Shown: positions 43,209 to 51,895 of the stretch, piece after piece | Position numbering within the stretch: the first letter of the stretch is position 1 | Layout of the letters: each line of letters starts with the position of its first letter | NCBI RefSeq assembly: GCF_900066015.1 | Contig: NZ_LN890655.1 | Location: 1,714,726 to 1,778,725, forward strand | Origin: Candidatus Promineifilum breve | GTDB taxonomy: Bacteria; Chloroflexota; Anaerolineae; Promineifilales; Promineifilaceae | Direction of reading: 5' to 3' | DNA: 64,000 nucleotides | Notes under the pieces: generated by a model | Database searches by the model: none | What the model was told of the DNA's origin: nothing | The model's input: the letters and a program-made list of their open reading frames with translations, nothing else | Position numbers and translations under genes: made by a program

Positions 43209-44455
43209 GCCTGCCGGTGGGCAAAAGCCGGCCGGCCGGCGCGATTGCCCTTTTGAAATCGGTCGGCCCTGACATGGTACAATTCGCGATCGCCGTTGTC
43301 ATACGCCACGTACTGCCAACCGGGCACGCGCACCCCCCAATATTGCGCATTTTCCGAGGAACTCGCCCGCTTTTCCTGGAGAACGGCCTCGTTCCATTCG
43401 ACGGCTGTACCGCGCAATAGAGGCAGCAAACTCGCGCCATCCTGTGGCCGCCCCACCGTCACCCCGGCATATTCGGCAATCGTCGAAGCCAGATTGACGT
43501 GGGACACGAAGCGCCTCTCTTGTCTATTCCCACTTCGTCCCGGATAGCGAATCAACAAGGGAACCCGCGAACACTCATCATAGGGGCAGTTTTTGTAAAA
43601 CCAGCGGTGCGACCCCCACGAGAAACCATTGTCGCTGACGAACACGATCAGCGTGTTATCCAGTTCCCCTTTGGCCTGTAAGGCCGCGACGATGGCCTGC
43701 ACACCGTCATCGATAGCTAATAATTCCCGGTGGGCGTTCAATCGTTCGATACGCCACTGGTTGAGGGTGCTCTGGCTCGGAATCCCTAACTCCCGCACCC
43801 ACTGTGGCTTATCAGCGATATTGGCTTCGAGATAATTCGGCGGATCCGGCGGCACGTAGACGTCCACGTTTTCATAGCGGGCCGGTGGGCGAGCGATCAT
43901 ATGGGGCGCGTGATAACTGACGTAGAGGAAAAATGGCTCCTCGTTGTCCTCAATAAAGCTCACGGCGCTTGTCGTCAGCGGATCCACCGGGCCGGTGTAG
44001 ACCTGCCACACATCCCACCCGGTTTGGGGGCTGGTTCCCAGCTCCCCATACTTGCCCAACATCGCCGTCCGGTAGCCGGCCGCATCCAGCCAGACGGGCA
44101 AGGTATTGGTCGAATCCAGCTGGGCGATGTGTCTCGGCGCGTTGGAAAGCACGCCGTGATGATGGGCATACTGGCCGGTCAACAAGGTGGAGCGGGCCGG
44201 GGCGCACAGGGCCGTGTTGGCAAAGGCGTTGGTGAAGCTAACCCATGACCCGCCCGGGTAGGCCATTAAATGGCGCATCACCGGCAACGAGGCCACGTCC
44301 TGATCATCGGTGAGGATCAGCACGATATTGGGCCGGGTCGCCTGAGCTGCGATCGCCGATCGGCTCAACCACAGGGACAGAGAGAGCGAGGGAGAGATAA
44401 GAAGGAACAGTCCCACGATCAGCAGGACGAAGAACAAGGTAAATTTGCGTGTCAT
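43172..44455 (-). CDS. Exported sulfatase (formylglycine type)
   Basis: 427 residues from the ATG after AGGGGGG; an ATG 72 nt upstream lacks a signal-like start. The N-terminus has a hydrophobic signal (FTLFFVLLIVGLFLLISPS). The core sulfatase motif is CAPARSTLLTG, Cys84 being converted to formylglycine by a maturase not in this window. NIVLILTDDQD supplies metal Asp residues, with VFVSDNGFSWGSHRWFYKN and YHAPHMIARPPARYEN further on. It hydrolyses a sulfate ester outside the membrane, so it could remodel the sulfated polymer made by the neighbouring sulfotransferases. It overlaps the convergent aminotransferase by 37 bp. Confidence 0.92.
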   Translation of the reverse strand: MTRKFTLFFVLLIVGLFLLISPSLSLSLWLSRSAIAAQATRPNIVLILTDDQDVASLPVMRHLMAYPGGSWVSFTNAFANTALCAPARSTLLTGQYAHHHGVLSNAPRHIAQLDSTNTLPVWLDAAGYRTAMLGKYGELGTSPQTGWDVWQVYTGPVDPLTTSAVSFIEDNEEPFFLYVSYHAPHMIARPPARYENVDVYVPPDPPNYLEANIADKPQWVRELGIPSQSTLNQWRIERLNAHRELLAIDDGVQAIVAALQAKGELDNTLIVFVSDNGFSWGSHRWFYKNCPYDECSRVPLLIRYPGRSGNRQERRFVSHVNLASTIAEYAGVTVGRPQDGASLLPLLRGTAVEWNEAVLQEKRASSSENAQYWGVRVPGWQYVAYDNGDRELYHVRADRFQKGNRAGRPAFAHRQAQLAALLDSLIR

Positions 44456-44647
44456 TTTATGCCCCCCTGATGACTCCGGCCTAAACGGTGACGGAAACCT
44501 TAGCCCGAAACGCATTGCTAAACTCAAACGATGACACCTTTCCTCGCCACACAGGGTATCATCCGCACAGTCGATTATCCTGAACAGCGGGAGAGCAGTT
44601 GCATCGATCCTCCCGCCACCATTATAGCACCAAAAGGTGGCAGGTTT

Positions 44648-45196
44648 ATGAATCAGTTACAGTTTGGCGAGATCGAATATTTAGCGGCATGGCTGGCTGG
44701 AAGCGGTATCGACGTCGCCGGCTGGGGCAAGGGCGAGGCCAAACAGTTGCTCGATCTGTGGCGAGAATATACGAGCGGCGAATCATGCCTTACCGATAAC
44801 CCACCGGCGCGGCAGATTGACGTGGCGCAGGTGATCATCCGCCGCGGCGACCGGGTGCTGGTGGAACTGGCCCAGGAGTTCGCCGACGACCGGCGGCGGA
44901 GCCGGCTTTTGCCGCCGTCGGAGAAGCTGAAGGGGGGCGAATCGCCGCGCGCGGCGGCATGGCGCTGTCTGGGCGAGGAATTAGGACTACGCGAAGAAGA
45001 TGTGGCGCTGGGCCAGTCGGCGCAAGTCAGCGAGGAAGTGGGCGATTCCCCTTCCTACCCCGGCCTGCCCACGCGCTACGTCTTTCACGTCTTCGAGGCC
45101 ACGGCCGACAGCTTGCCGGACGATGATTTCTACCGCGACAACGCCGCCCCTGACGACCCCATCCGCCGCCACCTCTGGGGGTGGAGAAGGGAATGA
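44648..45196 (+). CDS. Nudix-like hydrolase
   Basis: 182 residues from MNQLQFGEIEYLAAW (AAGGTGG upstream). An N-terminal helical part (1-60) precedes a Nudix-like fold (about 60-182). The Nudix box is degenerate, GGESPRAAAWRCLGEELGL, keeping the two Glu of the EExG core but with Cys where REL is usual, and the spacing is shortened. Pyrophosphohydrolase activity is therefore uncertain. It is transcribed divergently from the sulfatase. A nested repeat follows 4 nt after its stop. Confidence 0.7.
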   Translation: MNQLQFGEIEYLAAWLAGSGIDVAGWGKGEAKQLLDLWREYTSGESCLTDNPPARQIDVAQVIIRRGDRVLVELAQEFADDRRRSRLLPPSEKLKGGESPRAAAWRCLGEELGLREEDVALGQSAQVSEEVGDSPSYPGLPTRYVFHVFEATADSLPDDDFYRDNAAPDDPIRRHLWGWRRE

Positions 45197-45200
45197 AGAG

Positions 45201-45320
45201 AAACCACAGATTTCACAGATTTCACAGATTTAGAATAGTGGGTAGTGGGCAGTGGACAGTTTTCAGACTGACCGCTGACCACTTCTTTAAATCTGTGCAA
45301 TCTGTGTAATCTGTGGTTTT
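45201..45320. repeat. Nested hairpin: CACAGATT arms around AGTGGGT heptamer arms
   Basis: The outer arms (about 45201-45232 and 45288-45320) are inverted CACAGATT-type units. The inner part (about 45236-45285) consists of AGTGGGT/AGTGGAC heptamers on the left and GACCGCTGACCACT on the right. This nests two repeat families seen separately elsewhere. It lies between the Nudix-like gene and pdxS. Confidence 0.85.
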
Positions 45321-45327
45321 CCCCTTC

Positions 45328-46242
45328 TTACCAGCCGCGGGTCGCCAGTTGCTGGTCTTCGGTCAGGGTGTGGATGCCGATGCCGACCATCGGCTGGCCC
45401 AGATTCTCGCTGACGCGGGCCAGGATTTCGGCGTTGCGGAAGTGGGTGGTGGCCTCGACGATGGCCTTGGCCCGCCGCGCCGGGTCGCCGCTCTTGAAGA
45501 TGCCGGAGCCGACGAACAGGCCATCGACGCCCAGTTGCATCATCAGCGCCGCGTCGGCCGGGGTGGCGATGCCGCCGGCGGCGAAATTGACCACCGGCAG
45601 GCGGCCGAGCGCCCGCGTCTCCTTGACCAGTTCATAAGGCGCGCCGATCTCCTTGGCGAAGGTCATCAGCTCCTCTTCGGGCATGGCTTGCAGGCGGCGA
45701 ATGTCGCCCAGCACGGTGCGGGCGTGGCGCACGGCCTCGACCACGTCGCCCGTGCCCGCCTCGCCCTTGGTGCGGATCATGGCCGCGCCCTCGCCCACGC
45801 GCCGCAGCGCCTCGCCCAGGTTGCGGCAGCCGCAGACGAACGGGATGCCGAAGTCGTGCTTGTTGATGTGGTAGCTCTCATCGGCCGGGGTCAGCACTTC
45901 GCTCTCATCGATGAAGTCGACGCCCAGCGCCTCCAGGATTTGGGCCTCCACAAAGTGGCCGATGCGCACCTTGGCCATGACCGGAATGCTGACCGCGGCC
46001 ATGATCTCCTTGATCAGGCCGGGGTCCGACATGCGGGCCACGCCACCGCTGACGCGAATATCGGCCGGGACGCGCTCCAGGGCCATGACGGCCACCGCGC
46101 CCGCTTCCTCGGCGATGCGGGCGTGCTCGGCCGTCACCACGTCCATGATCACGCCACCCTTCAGCATCTGGGCCAGCCCGCGCTTGACGGTGAGGTTGCC
46201 CACCTCGCCGCGGCCGTTCTGGTTGTGTCCGTTCTCGTTCAT
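45328..46242 (-). CDS. pdxS: Pyridoxal 5'-phosphate synthase, synthase subunit
   Basis: 304 residues, the usual PdxS length. Catalytic Lys91 lies in [15 protein letters not shown] and Lys159 in [15 protein letters not shown] (equivalents of the K81/K149 pair). [20 protein letters not shown] and [17 protein letters not shown] are diagnostic. It condenses ribose 5-phosphate, glyceraldehyde 3-phosphate and ammonia to PLP; the ammonia normally comes from the glutaminase PdxT, which is not adjacent here. A clear promoter lies at 46316-46344. PLP could feed the three aminotransferases nearby, though this is only suggestive. Confidence 0.97.
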   Translation of the reverse strand: MNENGHNQNGRGEVGNLTVKRGLAQMLKGGVIMDVVTAEHARIAEEAGAVAVMALERVPADIRVSGGVARMSDPGLIKEIMAAVSIPVMAKVRIGHFVEAQILEALGVDFIDESEVLTPADESYHINKHDFGIPFVCGCRNLGEALRRVGEGAAMIRTKGEAGTGDVVEAVRHARTVLGDIRRLQAMPEEELMTFAKEIGAPYELVKETRALGRLPVVNFAAGGIATPADAALMMQLGVDGLFVGSGIFKSGDPARRAKAIVEATTHFRNAEILARVSENLGQPMVGIGIHTLTEDQQLATRGW

Positions 46243-46315
46243 TGCCTGACCTCCCGCCGCCGGCCCTCCATAGAGCCGCGCCGCGTCTCATCTGTGTGAT
46301 TTATCAACACTATCC

Positions 46316-46344
46316 ATTGTAGGGGCAGGCGCGGGGGATTTCAA
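46316..46344 (-). promoter_or_regulatory. Sigma70-like promoter for pdxS
   Basis: On the minus strand TTGAAA (46344-46339), a 17-nt spacer and TACAAT (46321-46316). The predicted start is near 46309, giving a leader of about 67 nt. This is one of the best-scoring promoters in the window by eye. Confidence 0.75.
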
Positions 46345-46403
46345 GCGAATTGGCCCTATCGTTTAGGTGTTTTTATATATGATGATGGGGCCGATTTAGA
46401 TAC

Positions 46404-47907
46404 GAGGTTAGAAACCGAGTTTCTCAGAATAATACCTTCGCCAAATCACGAAGGGCAAAGGGCAGGTTGAGGGGGATGAATCCTGCCCAACCTGGAAATC
46501 CGGTCGAAAATTGCTTCCGTAAAAATCGGGTCTGGTTTTTGCGGAAGCAATTTTAGCACTTCGGCCACGTATTTATGGCCGCGATAATGAGCTTTCAAAT
46601 CCAGCACGTTGACCGCTGGGTCTTCACGCCGCAGGTCCTGTAACAACACCTGAGAAACGTTGACCATCAGGAAGGACAGATTGATGGCATTGGTCACCGG
46701 GGTCTTTTTGACGTTCATAAAGTCCTCTAAACCCCAGTATTGTTTGGCGTCGCGGAAATTGAACTCGATTTGAAAACGCAGTTGATAATACTCTAGCACC
46801 TGCGACCAGTTCAGGGCCAGGTCGCTGGTGAACAACAACACACGGGCCTGCGCGCCGGTGGTCGGCCTTGTTTTGAGCAGGATGACCACATTGAGCGGCT
46901 GGGCGAACGCCTTGTGGCGCAGGGTAGCCTGATAGATGTCGGTGTGGACGCCGTCGTCGATGATCGTCTGCTGCCAGCAGCTGGCCGGGAGGTTGTCATA
47001 GGCGACCTTAGCGCCGTACTTACAACGTTTGTTGTCCCCCTGGTAGGGGAAATACAGGGCGGCATCGTGACGCAATTTGGAAACCAGGTGCAGCCCGCAC
47101 TGCCGAACCATTTGCAGGGCATTGTTGTTGCCGAAGTGGCCGTCCAAGACCAGATAGGTCAATTTGAGTCGTTGGTCAACCACCGCCAAAAACTGCTTGA
47201 CCATCGTTTGGATGCGGGTCAGTTCGGGCGTTAAGGTCACCTCGGTTTTGATGCTGTTGCGACGCCCCGGCGGGCGGCCGGGGCGGCCCGCGCTACTTTG
47301 GGCGGCGGCTTTCTTGCGCCGCGTCCGCGGCTTGACCTCTCTGTTTACCCCTTCCTGGCTGGGCACTTGTTCGCTCATCACCGGATACGACCGCCGTTCC
47401 CGCGGGTTGACCAACGACAAGGCAAACAGGGCCACGCTGGACACTGGCCGGCCCCATAACGGCGCATAGAAGCGTCCCAAGCCGTGCGTCTCCTTGCCCG
47501 ATTTGCTGACGACACATTCATCCCCCACTAACAGGTACTCGTCCCCGGCCTGGTGCAGATGGTCACGGAAGAAGGCCCACATGACTTGTGTCCAGGGAAT
47601 GGTGGTCTGGAAAAAACGTTGTACGCTCCGATAGCTGCCCCCTTTATCCGTCCAGCGCGCCATGCCCAACATCGTTACTCGTCCAGTCATGGCTAACATC
47701 GCCCCCATGAGTACGCTCATCTGCCGCATGGTCGTTTGGCTAACAATAGGACGCAATGGTTGTAATAGTGCTAGAATATTCATCGTGGGTGGTTGTGTCG
47801 ACGGTTCCTTTTCCTTGGTCGGTAAAGTTTCCTATCTTACACGCCCACCCACTTTTTGCTATTTTTTTGGCGAAGGTATTATCAGAAGAAACTCGGTTTC
47901 TAATCTC
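46404..47907. mobile_element. IS4-family insertion sequence with about 40-bp terminal inverted repeats
   Basis: The left end (46404-46445) and right end (47866-47907) are inverted copies with GAG(A/G)TTAGAAACCGAGTTTCT outside and AATACCTTCGCCAAA inside; a few mismatches lie between. One transposase gene fills the interior, so the element looks complete (about 1.5 kb). I do not see a clear target duplication. The right end is 9 bp from the stop of the secreted-protein gene at 47916. Confidence 0.9.
46446..47783 (-). CDS. IS4-family DDE transposase
   Basis: 445 residues, intact. The catalytic acidic residues are in LLVGDECVVSKSGK (first D), YLVLDGHFGNNNALQM (second D) and FQIEFNFRDAKQYWG (E). 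The last part fits the Y-(2)-R-(3)-E-(6)-K signature of IS4 exactly: Y in YYQLR, then R, E and K. A basic linker (RTRRKKAAAQSSAGRPGRPPGRR) sits near residue 160. It cuts and pastes its own element using the flanking repeats. No frameshift or early stop, so the element may still be active. Confidence 0.93.
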   Translation of the reverse strand: MNILALLQPLRPIVSQTTMRQMSVLMGAMLAMTGRVTMLGMARWTDKGGSYRSVQRFFQTTIPWTQVMWAFFRDHLHQAGDEYLLVGDECVVSKSGKETHGLGRFYAPLWGRPVSSVALFALSLVNPRERRSYPVMSEQVPSQEGVNREVKPRTRRKKAAAQSSAGRPGRPPGRRNSIKTEVTLTPELTRIQTMVKQFLAVVDQRLKLTYLVLDGHFGNNNALQMVRQCGLHLVSKLRHDAALYFPYQGDNKRCKYGAKVAYDNLPASCWQQTIIDDGVHTDIYQATLRHKAFAQPLNVVILLKTRPTTGAQARVLLFTSDLALNWSQVLEYYQLRFQIEFNFRDAKQYWGLEDFMNVKKTPVTNAINLSFLMVNVSQVLLQDLRREDPAVNVLDLKAHYRGHKYVAEVLKLLPQKPDPIFTEAIFDRISRLGRIHPPQPALCPS

Positions 47908-47915
47908 ATCTCTTA

Positions 47916-50411
47916 TCAATTGGAGTTGCAGGGGTAGCTGGCCGCCGCGCCGACCACAGCCGCCGAGTCGCCGTCCGCGCTACTGCGCAGTTCGATGGTC
48001 ACCTCGGTCGTGCCCACGGGCACGTCGGGCAGAGTCAGGGTGATCAGGTTCAACAGCGCCCCGTGCGTCGGCCCAAAGCTGACGTCGGTGTCATCGACCC
48101 CGCCGGCATCGGCGATCACGGTGATGGCGCGGTTGTCGTTGTCGTTGTCCACCAGCGCCACCTGGACGGTGACATCGGCCGGGCCGAGCGGCGGGTCGAT
48201 GGGGATCGAGAGGGTCTGAACTTGCGACCAGGGTTCCTCCGGCCCGACCATGTTGGTATGGCCGTCGGGATAGACGACGTAATTATCGAAATACGGCACG
48301 GTCGTGGCGTGGGTGGCGTAGAGGATGAAGGCGCGCGGCACCTTGCCCCGTGTCCCCGGCGAGAGGAACCACCGGCCACGAATCGACGCCGCCGGCTCCA
48401 GCTCCGTGCCGTACCAGTAGATACCATAGGAGCGGGCCGCCGTGCCGGTGAGGGACAGCACATCGACGTAGCTGCCATTGGGGTATTGGAAACGGCCCCG
48501 GCGCGGCAGGCGGCCGCCGTCCTTGCCGGCCAACTGGCCGTAAAGGCCGATCAGATTGCCGGCGTTGGGGACCGTCAGCTTAGCCCGCGTCTTGGCCTTG
48601 CGCGTGTCGCCCATGCCCACGCCGAGGATCGTCGTCAACTGGTTGTCCGGCGCGGGGCAGATGCCGACCGGCGGCGCGCCGACGTATTCATAGGCGCCGA
48701 TGTCGCACTCGTTGCTACTGGGCGCACCGTTACCTTCCTGGGGGCGAGCCACGTCGCGCTGGTCAACGCTGCTGACCGGGGCGACGGTGCAGGCGGCGCT
48801 GGGGGCGCGGTCGATGGCCGGGCTGCCGGCCACCAGGGCGTGGGTCTCGGTGGCTGGGGTCGTCGGGCCACCGTTGTCGGCCAACGGGGCCAGGATGGCG
48901 GCCAGGGCCGTGGGTTGTGTGCCGAGGCTGGTGGCGGTGATGTCGGTCGCGCCGGGGGTGAAGTTGACGAAGGCGGCGCCGTTGGTCAGACCGCTGTGGC
49001 CGAGGAGGTTGAAGTTGTTGGCCGTGACGGTTCCCGTGCCGTAGGTCCCACTGTAGACGTAGACTTCGGCCCCACTGGCGGCGGCGTTGCCGCTGATGAT
49101 CGCGCGGTTGAGGTCCAGGGTAGCGCTGCCGCCCACGAAAACACCGCCACCGTAAAACTCGGCCGTATTGTCGCTGATAGTCACGTTGTTCAACGTCAAT
49201 TCGCCGACGACGGCCAGGATGCCGCCGCCGTCATCGGCCGCGTTGCCGCTGATCGTCGTATTGGTGATGCTGCCCGTGGTCGGATAGGCCCCGGAGTCGC
49301 CAAAGCCGCCCCAGACGATGCCGCCGCCGTCACCGTAGTTGCCTGCACTGTTGTTGGTGATGGCCGATTGGCTGATGGTGACATCGACGCCGTCCTCGAT
49401 CGCCAACCCGCCGCCGGATGAGTTAGCCGTGTTGCCGTCGATAGTGGAGCGGGTGATGGTCAGATCGACCTCATCGGCGAAGATGCCGCCGCCGTAATCG
49501 GCCGGGCCGTTGCCGCTGATGATGCTATCGATGACATCCAGCGACCCGCCCTCAGCCTGGATGCCCCCGCCGTTGCGGTTGGCGTCATTGCCGCTGATGG
49601 TGGTGGTCGTGATGGTGACGGTCGCGCCTTGCGAATTGATTGCCCCGCCCCGGAAGCCGTAGTTGCCATCAAACGTGCTGTCAGTGATATCAAGCGTGCC
49701 GCCATCGGCCAGGATGGCCCCACCGTTGGTTGTCGAACTGTCGTAGAAGCGACTGTTCGTAATCGTCAGCACGCCGCCATCAGAGAAGATCGCGCCGCCG
49801 CCACCGTAGAAGCTAACCGATACGCTGCCGTTTTGCAGCGTCAGGTCATCGACAGTCAGGTCGCCGCTGGCGGCCACGGCCAGGAAACGCAGATCGGCGG
49901 CGGTGGTATTGTCGAAGGTCGAGCCGTTGCCGGAGAGGGTGATCGCGCTCGTGATCTGGGGCAGGCCGGTGTTGCCATCATAATCGCCGGCCGGAGCCGT
50001 GAAGTCGAACGTGCCGCCGGCGGGCAGCGCAACGGTATCGGCCCCGACCCCTCCGGCCGCGCAGTCACCCCCGGAGGTGTCGTTATTGTTGTTGGCGTTG
50101 TTGATGGCTTCGATGAGCGAGCAGTCGCCGTTGCCGGCGTTGAAGGCAATCTCGCCATCGGCGACGGTGATCGTCGCTGCCTGGGCGGCGGGCACGAGCA
50201 GCGGGCTGCCGGCCAGCGCCAGCAACAGCGCCGCCCCGGCCAGCGACACGGCCGCGCGTCGGTGGAGCCGCCGCCGCACGACGCGCGGCGCGGCCCGCAA
50301 GCGGACAAGGGCGGCGGCGAAGCGCGGCAGCAGCCGGCTCTGTCGCCGCAGCAAGAGGGCGGCCAGCCAGTCGCGGCCGGGGGCGCGGGAATAAGGGGTC
50401 TGTTCGGGCAC
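47916..50411 (-). CDS. Secreted CSLREA-like / choice-of-anchor Q beta-helix protein
   Basis: 831 residues from a GTG with AGGAG 6 nt upstream. A long Arg-rich N-region (1-50) leads to a hydrophobic signal (AAVSLAGAALLLALAGSPLL, ending PAAQA). Then comes GDCSLIEAINNANNNNDTS, a variant of the CSLREA-type start seen in polymorphic surface proteins, and many short beta-helix rungs with GG(G/A)I and TISGN repeats (about 190-460). ECDIGAYEYVG near 590 is the choice-of-anchor Q mark. The last about 240 residues form another beta-rich domain. It is exported; adhesion or matrix function is inferred. Transcribed divergently from the GntR gene. Confidence 0.87.
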   Translation of the reverse strand: MPEQTPYSRAPGRDWLAALLLRRQSRLLPRFAAALVRLRAAPRVVRRRLHRRAAVSLAGAALLLALAGSPLLVPAAQAATITVADGEIAFNAGNGDCSLIEAINNANNNNDTSGGDCAAGGVGADTVALPAGGTFDFTAPAGDYDGNTGLPQITSAITLSGNGSTFDNTTAADLRFLAVAASGDLTVDDLTLQNGSVSVSFYGGGGAIFSDGGVLTITNSRFYDSSTTNGGAILADGGTLDITDSTFDGNYGFRGGAINSQGATVTITTTTISGNDANRNGGGIQAEGGSLDVIDSIISGNGPADYGGGIFADEVDLTITRSTIDGNTANSSGGGLAIEDGVDVTISQSAITNNSAGNYGDGGGIVWGGFGDSGAYPTTGSITNTTISGNAADDGGGILAVVGELTLNNVTISDNTAEFYGGGVFVGGSATLDLNRAIISGNAAASGAEVYVYSGTYGTGTVTANNFNLLGHSGLTNGAAFVNFTPGATDITATSLGTQPTALAAILAPLADNGGPTTPATETHALVAGSPAIDRAPSAACTVAPVSSVDQRDVARPQEGNGAPSSNECDIGAYEYVGAPPVGICPAPDNQLTTILGVGMGDTRKAKTRAKLTVPNAGNLIGLYGQLAGKDGGRLPRRGRFQYPNGSYVDVLSLTGTAARSYGIYWYGTELEPAASIRGRWFLSPGTRGKVPRAFILYATHATTVPYFDNYVVYPDGHTNMVGPEEPWSQVQTLSIPIDPPLGPADVTVQVALVDNDNDNRAITVIADAGGVDDTDVSFGPTHGALLNLITLTLPDVPVGTTEVTIELRSSADGDSAAVVGAAASYPCNSN

Positions 50412-50457
50412 GTTATTCTCCTGTTCGGTAGAGTTTTATCAACCAACGCCAAGCAAA

Positions 50458-50497
50458 AAGGAGCAGCGCAAAAATACATATTTTTGCGCTGCTCCTT
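50458..50497. repeat. 18-bp perfect hairpin in the divergent promoter region
   Basis: AAGGAGCAGCGCAAAAAT at 50458-50475 and its exact inverse at 50480-50497 with a 4-nt loop. It lies 47-86 bp upstream of the secreted-protein start, in the leader or promoter of that gene, so it could act as an attenuator or RNA-stability element. No gene ends here, so an ordinary terminator role is unlikely. Confidence 0.85.
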
Positions 50498-50575
50498 CCT
50501 TCGTGGAGTACATCATAATGATTTCGTTGATAATGTCAATGATGAATTTGACCGGCAGTCAGGGGCTATTTGCTA

Positions 50576-50604
50576 TTGCCTGCCGCCGCGTCGGGCGCTA
50601 TAAT
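50576..50604 (+). promoter_or_regulatory. Sigma70-like promoter for the GntR gene, with possible operator
   Basis: TTGCCT (50576-50581), 17-nt spacer, TATAAT (50599-50604); a second TATAAT lies at 50606-50611. Between the start site and the GTG codon, TTGAT-N7-ATCAA (50624-50640) is an inverted repeat of the size bound by GntR/FCD dimers, suggesting autoregulation. Confidence 0.75.
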
Positions 50605-50645
50605 TTATAATCATCGGATTCATTTGATTTATTGGATCAATCATC

Positions 50646-51323
50646 GTGCGCCTCGATAAGCTCGACTCTGAGTTTCTCAAGTATCTGACCGAACATCACG
50701 TCAACCCCGGCGATCGGCTGCCGTCCCTGACCGAGATCGGCGATGAGATGGGCGTCAGCGTCGGCACACTGCGCGAGCAGGTGGCCGTGGCGCGCGGGCT
50801 GGGGGTGGTCTCGGTACGGCCGCGGCTGGGCATCCAGCGCGAGCCGTTTGACTTCGCCGAGGCCATTTTGCCGGCCATCCTCTTCGGTCTGGCGACGGGC
50901 GAGGCCGGCTTCGCTCAATTGAGCCGGCTACGGCGGGTGATCGAGGTCGGCTTCTGGGACGAGGCGGTCGTGTTGCTGACGGCGGCCGACAAGGCCCGCC
51001 TGGGCCAACTGGTGACCGGGGCCTGGGCCAAGCTGCGCGGCGACCCGGTTCACATCCCCAACGGCGAGCACCGCCAACTGCATTTGACCATCTTCGGCCG
51101 TCTGGGCAATCCCTTTGTCCAGGGGCTTCTAGTTGCTTATTGGGATGCCTATGATGCCAGCGAATTGACCCGTTTCATGCGCTATGACTATTGGGTGGAC
51201 GTGTGGACCTACCACGAGCAGATCGTCGCCGCTCTGTGCGCCAACGACTTTGACCGCGGCCGGCGGCTGCTGGAAGAGCACTTTGCGCTCTTGCCGATGG
51301 CCCCGACGACCACTGATCACTGA
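50646..51323 (+). CDS. GntR-family regulator, FCD (FadR-type) effector domain
   Basis: 225 residues from a GTG codon; no better ATG is in frame. A winged helix-turn-helix (residues 8-60: HVNPGDRLPSLTEIGDEMGVSVGTLREQ) is followed by a helical FCD domain. The metal-site pattern includes the HRQLHLTIFG (H-x3-H-like) and TYHEQIVAAL segments, typical of regulators that sense small organic acids. It heads the run of oxidoreductase genes, so a 2-oxoacid or related metabolite is a reasonable effector guess. The last residues (TTTDH) and stop are encoded by the heptamer repeat that follows, so its original C-terminus may be altered. Confidence 0.9.
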   Translation: MRLDKLDSEFLKYLTEHHVNPGDRLPSLTEIGDEMGVSVGTLREQVAVARGLGVVSVRPRLGIQREPFDFAEAILPAILFGLATGEAGFAQLSRLRRVIEVGFWDEAVVLLTAADKARLGQLVTGAWAKLRGDPVHIPNGEHRQLHLTIFGRLGNPFVQGLLVAYWDAYDASELTRFMRYDYWVDVWTYHEQIVAALCANDFDRGRRLLEEHFALLPMAPTTTDH

Positions 51324-51412
51324 CCACGGGCAGTGCAGGGGAGCAGGGGTGCGGGGGAGCAGGGGAGAAAGAGCACCACTACCCACTGACCACTGACCAC
51401 TGACCACTATTT
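51313..51412. repeat. Heptamer repeats (ACTGACC type)
   Basis: Tandem GACCACT/ACTGACC heptamers lie at both ends, with a G-rich centre of GGGGAGCA units. The repeats include the stop codon of the GntR gene. Related hairpins lie at 45236-45285, 51893-51962, 53837-53913 and 57771-57848. Confidence 0.85.
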
Positions 51413-51424
51413 CACGGAGTTACA

Positions 51425-51895
51425 ATGACCTTACGATCCGAACTGGAAGCCGAGCAAGTGCGGCATCTGGACTTAAAAAGTTACTGTCTGGTCGAAAGCG
51501 GGGCCAGCGTGCGCGAGACGCTGAACCGGATGCGGGCCGAGGGGGGCGCGTCGGCGCTCATCACCCAGGGCGGCAGCCTGATCGGCATCTTCACCGAGCG
51601 CGACGTGATGCGCCGCGTGGCCGCCGCGCCGGAGACACTCGACGGCCCGGTCGACGCGGTGATGACGCCCAAGCCCATCACCGTCCTGCCCGACACGGCC
51701 GCCGCCGACGCGCTGTGGCTCATGGACGACCATCACTTTCGCAACCTACCCGTCATCGACCGCCAGGGCCAAATCCTGGGCGACATGACCTACGCCTCCA
51801 TCATCAACTACCTGGCCGCCCGCTATCCGGTGGAAGTGCTCAACCAGCCGCCCCGGCCGGAGCAGTATCCGAGCAAGCCGGAGGGTGGGGATTAG
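51425..51895 (+). CDS. Two-CBS-domain protein
   Basis: 156 residues with ACGGAG before the start. CBS1 covers about 20-75 (CLVESGASVRETLNRM ... SLIGIFTERDVMRRVAA) and CBS2 about 82-140 (VMTPKPITVLPDTAAADALWLM ... NLPVIDRQGQILGDMT). CBS pairs bind adenine nucleotides and regulate partner enzymes. The same GIFTERDV(M/L)xRVA module is fused to KorB at 53938-55482, so this protein may regulate the same complex in trans. It lies between the regulator gene and the KorA gene; its stop codon is inside a heptamer repeat. Confidence 0.92.
   Translation: MTLRSELEAEQVRHLDLKSYCLVESGASVRETLNRMRAEGGASALITQGGSLIGIFTERDVMRRVAAAPETLDGPVDAVMTPKPITVLPDTAAADALWLMDDHHFRNLPVIDRQGQILGDMTYASIINYLAARYPVEVLNQPPRPEQYPSKPEGGD

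Noticed and set aside
47901-47915. Target-site duplication of the IS element
   Set aside because: Flanking bases on the two sides (ending GATAC and beginning ATCTC) do not match convincingly.
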